Shown in pieces: positions 7,056-11,522 of a stretch of 11,522 nt of DNA. The stretch lies in assembly GCA_011391285.1 (NCBI GenBank), contig JAABQU010000269.1, positions 1 through 11,522 on the forward strand, written 5' to 3'. Under the pieces are notes generated by a model. The model had not been told where the DNA came from, made no database searches, and saw only the letters and a program-made list of their open reading frames with translations. Position 1 is the first letter of the stretch. The number at the start of each line of letters is the position of its first letter. The DNA comes from Thiobacillus sp. GTDB taxonomy: Bacteria > Pseudomonadota > Gammaproteobacteria > Burkholderiales > Thiobacillaceae. Both the position numbers and the translations under genes were made by a program.

Positions 7056-8978
7056 ATGACGGAAAAGAACCGTATCCTGAATTCGCTGAACGAGCAGGCC
7101 CTGCTGCTGCCGAGCCTGGTCAACCGTGCGCTCGCCGCGAACGACCGCGTCAAGTACCGCTTTACCTTGCTGCAAGCTGCACAGGCGCATGCGGAGCGGC
7201 CGGACGCGGTGACTTCCAGCCTGCGTGCCGAGCGGCTGGCAGCGGGGGTGCAGGACAGCAGCCTGGATCGCGTGGTTGGCGAGGCCGAGCGGCTCGGCAA
7301 AGGCCGTTACCGCGTGCCGCAATCGGCGCTCATCCTTCGCGATGCGTTTGCCGATGTGACTGAAATGCTGGAGCCGCTTGTTGCGGCAGACACCCAGGAG
7401 AGCGCGGGGTTCGCGCAGCGCCTGCAGGCGCTTGCCGTTGCGGAGTCTAGTGGCGACGAACTGGCTGCCGACCAGATTCAGGTCATCACCTCGGGAAACC
7501 GAGAAACGGGCGACAGCCTGCATCTGCTGGTGATGGACATGCACCGGGCCCTGAATGCGCTGCAGGCGCGCCTGGCCAGCGAAACCATCGACGGCTGCCG
7601 CGCCTATGGCATCAACGACTCCGACCGCGTGCTGATTGCTGCCTTCATGGAGGGCATCAACCGCACCGCGCCGCTCAAGTTCGACCATCCCGGTCTGTCG
7701 GCCACGGCTACCCGGGTGGGCGACAAGCTGGTTTTGCAGAACGACATCGGCACCACCGATGCGCACGTGCTGGTGATCCATGTCACGGGCCGCACCGTGA
7801 CCGTGACCTATACCGACGTCCATCTGCCGCGCCTGCTATTTTTCCAGAGCCTGTTCGACGGCTACGCAGTCAACTGGCAGGATACGCGTTCGCGCAAGGA
7901 CGCGGGGATGGAAGACGGCGTCTACCATCTCTGCGTCGGCAGCCACACCGCCCGCAGCAATGTCCTGCTGCGCGAGTATCTCGGCCACCTCGGCTCGCGG
8001 CTGGTGTTTCTCATCGACTGGAACCGCGCACGCAAGCGGCTGCGCCTGTTCGTTTCGCGCAAGGCCGCCATCGAACTGCTGAAGTGGGCGGCTGATGGCA
8101 ACATCGGCCACATGGCCTGGCTCAAGGCCGGCGGTGAGCAGCTGATTTTCGATGCCATGAGCTTTGCCTACGGCGGCCAACTCAAGCCGGGCGACCGCCT
8201 GGATGATCTGCTGACGGAAAGCCGCGCCGTCCCGTTCCTGCGCTTCAACCTGAAGCAGGCGCTCGAAGGATTGACGCAGGGCCGGCCGGCCTCGCTGGTG
8301 GCAGACGAGATCCGCACCGAGCTGGCGTCCCAGGTGCGCTCCAGCGAGGACGCCCTGCTGGACACCGCGCTCGAGCACGCCGGACTGATCGTCGAACTGG
8401 CCGACACGGTACGCGCGGCGCTGGAAGCGGCGCAGGCCGGGCGCCAGCACGAGGTGGATGCCCTGGCGGAGCGTGCCAAGGACTGGGAAACGGCGGCCGA
8501 TCGCGAGCTCAACAACGCGCGCAGCACCCAGTTGGATGGCGACAGCTTCATGCTGCAACTGATGAGCAAGGCTGACGACATTGCCGACGATCTGGAAGAG
8601 GCGGTGTTTCACATCACGCTCTCGCCGCGGGCGCCTGCCACCTCGATTTCCGCGCTGGGCAGGCTGGTTGACCCGGTCACGCATGCCAGCCGCGAACTGG
8701 TCAAGGCGCTGGCCGCTTCGCGTCATGCGCGGCGCGGCGTACCACGCGAGGATATGGACGATTTCCTGCAGGCGGTCCATGCCATCCGCACCATGGAGCA
8801 TGCGAGCGACCAGGCCGAGCGTGAAGTGAAGCGCACCCTGGCAGGCGACTCCCGTCCCTTCGCCGAAGTGTTCGGCGTGGTCGAGGCGGCGCGCAATCTC
8901 GAGGAGGCAGCAGACGGTCTGATGCATGTCGCGCTGCTGCTGCGTGACCACGTGATGGGCAAGGTGGTCCATGCCTAA
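7056..8978 (+). CDS. Two-domain protein: unrecognised N-terminal region fused to a PhoU-like (DUF47) domain
   Basis: The protein has 640 residues and no signal peptide or membrane segment, so it is probably cytoplasmic. Residues 1-425 match nothing I recognise; they include a probable beta-rich part near 205-260 (GDKLVLQNDIG, HVLVIHVTGRTVTVTYTDVH) and a mixed part near 288-345. Residues 429-636 form a helical PhoU-like/DUF47 domain with typical acidic metal-binding repeats: SKADDIADDLEEAV at 504-517 (Asp507, Asp511) and ARNLEEAADGLMHVA at 612-626 (Glu616, Asp620). DUF47 proteins usually stand alone beside a Pit phosphate transporter; here the domain is fused and no transporter is present. The ATG at 7056 directly follows an in-frame TGA and lacks a Shine-Dalgarno sequence, so translation may be weak or leaderless. 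The end overlaps the half-PPDK gene by 8 bases. I infer a regulator of, or phospho-acceptor for, that partner. Confidence 0.85.
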   Translation: MTEKNRILNSLNEQALLLPSLVNRALAANDRVKYRFTLLQAAQAHAERPDAVTSSLRAERLAAGVQDSSLDRVVGEAERLGKGRYRVPQSALILRDAFADVTEMLEPLVAADTQESAGFAQRLQALAVAESSGDELAADQIQVITSGNRETGDSLHLLVMDMHRALNALQARLASETIDGCRAYGINDSDRVLIAAFMEGINRTAPLKFDHPGLSATATRVGDKLVLQNDIGTTDAHVLVIHVTGRTVTVTYTDVHLPRLLFFQSLFDGYAVNWQDTRSRKDAGMEDGVYHLCVGSHTARSNVLLREYLGHLGSRLVFLIDWNRARKRLRLFVSRKAAIELLKWAADGNIGHMAWLKAGGEQLIFDAMSFAYGGQLKPGDRLDDLLTESRAVPFLRFNLKQALEGLTQGRPASLVADEIRTELASQVRSSEDALLDTALEHAGLIVELADTVRAALEAAQAGRQHEVDALAERAKDWETAADRELNNARSTQLDGDSFMLQLMSKADDIADDLEEAVFHITLSPRAPATSISALGRLVDPVTHASRELVKALAASRHARRGVPREDMDDFLQAVHAIRTMEHASDQAEREVKRTLAGDSRPFAEVFGVVEAARNLEEAADGLMHVALLLRDHVMGKVVHA

Positions 8979-10581
8979 GTCAAAGAACAAATCCGCCGCG
9001 CGGCTGTCGGTGTTCGACCTCAACGGCCGCGATGGCGTGCCGGAGGCGTCGCTCGCCGGCTTCAAGGCACACAACCTGATCCGCATGGCGGCAATGGGGC
9101 TGCCGGTGCCGCAGGGATTCGTCATGGGCACGGACTGGTGCAGCGCGGTCCGCAACGGCGAGGGGGCGAAGGCGCATCTGTCGGCCGCACTGCAATCCGG
9201 CATCCGCGATCTGGAGCGCGGCAGCGGCCTGGGATTCGGCAGCGCGCGCCGCCCGCTGCTGGTGTCGGTGCGCTCGGGTGCGCCGGTTTCCATGCCGGGC
9301 ATGATGGAAACCGTGCTCAATGTCGGACTGAACGACGTTTCGCTGGCGGGCTTGCTGCGGCTCACCGGCGATCACCGGTTGGCGTGGGATTCCTATCGCC
9401 GCCTGATCCAGGCCTTCGCCGAGATTGTTGCCGGGATTCCGGCCGCCCCCTTCGAGGCCGAACTCGATGCCGTGTTGCGGCGCAACGGAACCGAAACAGC
9501 GAGGCAGCTCGACTTCCGTGCCCTGCGCGAACTTGCCCGCACCTATCTCGCGCTGTACCGCGAACAAGCCGGGCAGGATTTTCCGCAGGACCCATTCGAG
9601 CAACTGGCCGCCGCCACCCATGCCGTGTTCGCCTCCTGGATGTCGGCCAAAGCGGCCGAATACCGGCGGCTGAATGCCCTGGCGGACGACCTGGGCACTG
9701 CCGTGACGGTCCAGCGCATGGTGTTCGGCAACGCCGGCGGCAATTCCGGCGCAGGCGTCGGCTTCACCCGCGACCCCTCGACCGGGGAAAACCGCCCCTA
9801 CATCGACTGGCTGGCCCAGGCCCAGGGCGAAGACATCGTTTCCGGGAGACGCCGCGTCGCGGCCGAAGCCGACGTGCCGGGCTGGCTCGTGCAAAAGCTC
9901 ACCAGCGTCGGCGACGCCCTCGAGAAAACCTTCCGCGATGCCCAGGAATACGAGTTCACCGTCGAAAACGGCGAGCTGTTCATGCTGCAAACCCGCACCG
10001 CCAAGCGCACCACGATTGCCTCGCTGCGCATGGCCGTCGACCAGGTCGAGAGCGGCCTCATCAGCACGGACGAAGCATTGGGCAGGCTGTCGGGCATCGA
10101 TGTAGACGCCATCACCCTCCGGCGTGTGCAATCCGACAAGCCGCCCCTTGGCCTGGCCATTCCGGCCGGGACCGGCGTGGCGACGGGCCCCGCCGCCTTT
10201 TCCGTCAAGGCGGCCCAGGCCTTCGCCGAGCGTGGCACGCCCGCCATTCTGGTGCGCAACGACGTCGCCACCAGCGACATCGCCGGTATCGCCGTCGTCA
10301 GCGGCGTGCTGACCGCCACCGGTGGACGCACCTCGCACGCCGCCGTGGTCGCGCGCCAGATGGGAAAAGTCTGTCTCGTCGGTTGTGCCGATCTGCACAT
10401 CGACGAAGCAGCCAACCGGGCCAAACTGGGCCAGACCGTGATTTCCGAGGGCGATCCACTCTGCCTGGACGGAGACGCCGGGACGATCTACGCCGACAGT
10501 CCGCGGATCGTCACCGAACGCCCCGATGCATTGATCGCGTGCGTTCAGAATTGGCGCACGAGTGCGCTCATCGCGCAGTAG
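8971..10581 (+). CDS. Half pyruvate phosphate dikinase: ATP-grasp plus phosphohistidine domains, no PEP/pyruvate barrel
   Basis: In full PPDK (about 870-900 residues) an ATP-grasp domain phosphorylates a swinging histidine from ATP and Pi, and a C-terminal barrel passes the phosphate to pyruvate. This 536-residue protein has only the first two parts. ATP-grasp (about 25-350): GFKAHNLIRMAAMGLPVPQG (30-49, Lys32), SVRSGAPVSMPGMMETVLN (99-117, Arg101), MVFGNAGGNSGAGVGFTRDP (250-269) and EYEFTVENGELFMLQTRTAK (326-345, Glu328, Gln340). Phosphohistidine domain (about 395-510): TATGGRTSHAAVVARQMGK (448-466), catalytic His456. The protein stops about where the linker to the barrel would begin, on TAG, with no barrel-like sequence after it, so this looks like a natural short form. 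The ATG at 8971 overlaps the previous gene by 8 bases, with AAGGTGG at 8961-8967 just upstream. It probably phosphorylates itself; the acceptor is unknown. Confidence 0.9.
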   Translation: MPKSKNKSAARLSVFDLNGRDGVPEASLAGFKAHNLIRMAAMGLPVPQGFVMGTDWCSAVRNGEGAKAHLSAALQSGIRDLERGSGLGFGSARRPLLVSVRSGAPVSMPGMMETVLNVGLNDVSLAGLLRLTGDHRLAWDSYRRLIQAFAEIVAGIPAAPFEAELDAVLRRNGTETARQLDFRALRELARTYLALYREQAGQDFPQDPFEQLAAATHAVFASWMSAKAAEYRRLNALADDLGTAVTVQRMVFGNAGGNSGAGVGFTRDPSTGENRPYIDWLAQAQGEDIVSGRRRVAAEADVPGWLVQKLTSVGDALEKTFRDAQEYEFTVENGELFMLQTRTAKRTTIASLRMAVDQVESGLISTDEALGRLSGIDVDAITLRRVQSDKPPLGLAIPAGTGVATGPAAFSVKAAQAFAERGTPAILVRNDVATSDIAGIAVVSGVLTATGGRTSHAAVVARQMGKVCLVGCADLHIDEAANRAKLGQTVISEGDPLCLDGDAGTIYADSPRIVTERPDALIACVQNWRTSALIAQ

Positions 10582-10683
10582 CGTTGGACGCAGTGGCTAA
10601 GGCGGGGTGTCTTGCCGGTATGGGCTGAATCGCCACTCGAGTAGGGATGTCAGCATGAATGGGAAAAACAGGACAAGATTGTC

Positions 10684-10689
10684 TACAAT
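10684..10689 (+). promoter_or_regulatory. Possible -10 box for the DUF3562-type gene
   Basis: TACAAT at 10684-10689 is one mismatch from the sigma-70 -10 consensus and lies about 35 nt before the ATG at 10724. No convincing -35 hexamer is found 15-18 bp upstream, so the call is tentative. A separate promoter is plausible because the gene sits 142 bp after the half-PPDK stop. Confidence 0.35.
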
Positions 10690-10713
10690 ATGAAAGCCGG
10701 CTGGGTTGAATGC

Positions 10714-10720
10714 AGGAGGT
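10714..10720 (+). promoter_or_regulatory. Consensus Shine-Dalgarno site deciding the start at 10724
   Basis: AGGAGGT lies at 10714-10720, three bases before the ATG at 10724. It is the strongest ribosome-binding site in the window. It excludes the longer reading that starts with TTG at 10706, which would place this site inside the coding sequence. Confidence 0.75.
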
Positions 10721-10723
10721 TAC

Positions 10724-10939
10724 ATGGCTATATCGAAGCACAACGAACTGGAGCCCGAGCTTCTCGATGAAATCAGGGTTCTGGCCGATGAGGCGCATCG
10801 GTCGATGGACGACGTCAATAAACTGTATGTTGAAACGTTCGAACAACTGAGTTCGGATGCGCGCATCAAGGACTATCTGGTTTTGCTGACCAGCAAAAAA
10901 GTGCGGGATGAACTGCGCCACTCAGGCAAGCACGCCTAA
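10724..10939 (+). CDS. DUF3562-type small protein
   Basis: The protein has 71 residues, is soluble and mostly helical: ELLDEIRVLADEAHRS (12-27), then DDVNKLYVETFEQLSSDARI (29-48), then KDYLVLLTSKKVRDELR (49-65). The pattern of an acidic helix followed by a VxxLYxxxxxxL helix and a K-D-Y-L...V-R-x-x-L end matches the DUF3562 family as I recall it, common in betaproteobacteria and of unknown function. The start is fixed by AGGAGGT just upstream. The gene stands alone, on the same strand as the half-PPDK operon but with its own possible promoter. No intrinsic terminator is seen after its stop. Confidence 0.75.
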   Translation: MAISKHNELEPELLDEIRVLADEAHRSMDDVNKLYVETFEQLSSDARIKDYLVLLTSKKVRDELRHSGKHA

Positions 10940-11120
10940 TCGCTGGTCGACAGGCAAAGGTGGCGTGTGCAACCGTCCATCTGCGCCATTCATATTCCTC
11001 ACGCAAGGATTGTCCTTCCGGCATGAATAAGCCCGGCACAACGTAACGCCTGGGCCGGGACCCGACCTGCGGGCCGCCACCTGCAACCCGGCCGACGCGC
11101 CGCGCGCATAACAATTCACG
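10940..11120. other. Convergent intergenic spacer without assignable features
   Basis: This 181-bp stretch lies between the stops of the DUF3562-type gene (plus) and the cupin gene (minus). It contains GC-rich partial inverted repeats, for example CCCGGC and GCCGGG around 11032-11059 with a 16-nt loop, but no stem followed by a T-run. I see no further gene. Confidence 0.5.
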
Positions 11121-11394
11121 CTAGCCGATGTGATATCGCTTGCGAATGGGTTCAATGATTTCCCACTTGCAGATGAGTTCGGAGGGAAAGGTCACCAGGT
11201 TGCCCTTGCCGATTTCCACTGGCGTGCCGCCTTCGGGTGTGATGATGGCGCGGCCTTCGAGGATGTAGCTGGTCTCGGTTTCAAAATACTCCCAGGGAAA
11301 CCCCGAGTTTTCCTTCTCCCATATCGGCAAGTGATCCCCCCAAACTGGCGAGACGTGTCGCGTCGGGTGTTGCCTCGATAATGATCACGGTCAC
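11121..11394 (-). pseudogene. Cupin-domain protein gene with a single-base frameshift
   Basis: Read from GTG at 11394-11392, the minus strand gives VTVIIIEATPDATRLASLG, then loses the frame. One frame over, it resumes as DHLPIWEKENSGFPWEYFE and continues ETSYILEGRAIITPEGGTPV, then IGKGNLVTFPSELICKW to a TAG at 11123-11121. This is the layout of small single-domain cupins of about 90 residues, in which a short N-terminal segment ending in LG precedes a PIWEKE motif. The two parts join exactly if the run of six C at 11336-11341 were five, giving 90 residues. GGGAG sits 6-7 nt before the GTG, supporting that start. The break may be a true mutation, a sequencing error in the homopolymer, or slippage-dependent expression. 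Small cupins of this type have no assigned reaction; a metal-binding barrel is expected. Confidence 0.75.
11336..11341 (-). other. Run of six C (G on the coding strand) at the cupin frameshift
   Basis: The run CCCCCC is the point where the two cupin reading frames meet. Removing one base restores a continuous 90-residue frame. Homopolymer runs of this kind are prone both to sequencing error and to replication slippage. Confidence 0.8.
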
Positions 11395-11522
11395 GAAGGT
11401 CTCCCTGATGGTGTGATGATTTTTTTATCGCACGTGGATTGCTCGGGGTAGGAAAAATTGGGATTCACAGCATTTCGGTACCATCTTCTGGTGCCCTATG
11501 GAGTGGAAGGACCTGGCAGGGA
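11395..11522. other. Right-edge spacer, no gene assigned
   Basis: This 128-bp stretch holds the upstream region of the cupin gene, including its ribosome-binding site and a run of seven T (seven A on the cupin strand). An ATG at 11498 opens a frame reading MEWKDLAG to the window edge, but it has no ribosome-binding site and is too short to judge. Confidence 0.4.

Noticed and set aside
7836..9365. Long minus-strand open frame (509 codons) across the junction of the two module genes
   Set aside because: It is antisense to two well-supported overlapping genes and is explained by high third-position GC.
8980..10398. Long minus-strand open frame (472 codons) opposite the half-PPDK gene
   Set aside because: The plus strand shows unmistakable PPDK motifs throughout; the antisense translation is His/Gly/Arg-rich without motifs.
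10590..10637. AGTGGC/GCCACT pair after the half-PPDK stop as a terminator
   Set aside because: The stem is 6 bp with a loop of about 35 nt and no T-run.
10655..10693. Twelve-codon open frame upstream of the DUF3562-type gene
   Set aside because: No ribosome-binding site; it overlaps the putative -10 box and has no attenuator-like composition.

Overview
The window is GC-rich, densely coded DNA. Its families (the CobD/CbiB-like membrane protein, the Lys/Ala/Pro-rich tail protein, the DUF3562-type small protein) fit a betaproteobacterial chromosome, perhaps Nitrosomonadales/Thiobacillus-like or Rhodocyclales-like. That placement is inference from protein character, since no rRNA or other marker gene is present. 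I found no rRNA, tRNA, CRISPR array or complete insertion sequence.

Layout. 1-594 (minus): the 5' part of a gene that runs off the left edge, probably a signalling protein with a degenerate receiver-like domain. 752-1702 (minus): an exported MBL-fold (SoxH-like) metallo-hydrolase with a full set of metal ligands and a consensus -10 box. 1833-3277 (plus): a membrane-anchored GyrI/TEX264-like protein overlapping by one base with an orphan CobD/CbiB-family membrane protein. 3283-3574: a non-coding element of about 290 bp with terminal inverted repeats, CTAG at both ends and a chain of hairpins; it fills the gap up to the next gene and looks like a MITE. 3580-6290 (plus): an SpmA-SpmB-type nucleoside-recognition (Gate) membrane protein overlapping by 4 bases with a Ppx/GppA exopolyphosphatase. 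6413-6931 (minus): a protein with a histone-H1-like basic tail and a small C-terminal domain. 7056-10581 (plus): a two-gene unit described below. 10724-10939 (plus): a DUF3562-type small protein with a perfect Shine-Dalgarno sequence. 11121-11394 (minus): a cupin gene broken by one extra base in a run of six C. The last 128 bp hold nothing I can assign.

The most unusual part is the 7056-10581 pair. The first gene encodes 640 residues: a region of about 425 residues that I do not recognise, joined to a PhoU-like/DUF47 helical domain. The second overlaps it by 8 bases and encodes a 536-residue 'half PPDK'. This has the ATP-grasp and phosphohistidine domains of pyruvate phosphate dikinase with the key residues intact, but lacks the whole C-terminal PEP/pyruvate barrel. 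A module that can probably phosphorylate its own histidine, tied to a phosphate-type regulatory domain and with no pyruvate site, suggests phosphotransfer to an unknown acceptor, possibly its partner. The exopolyphosphatase nearby adds a phosphate theme, but a gene on the opposite strand separates the two units, so that link is only suggestive.
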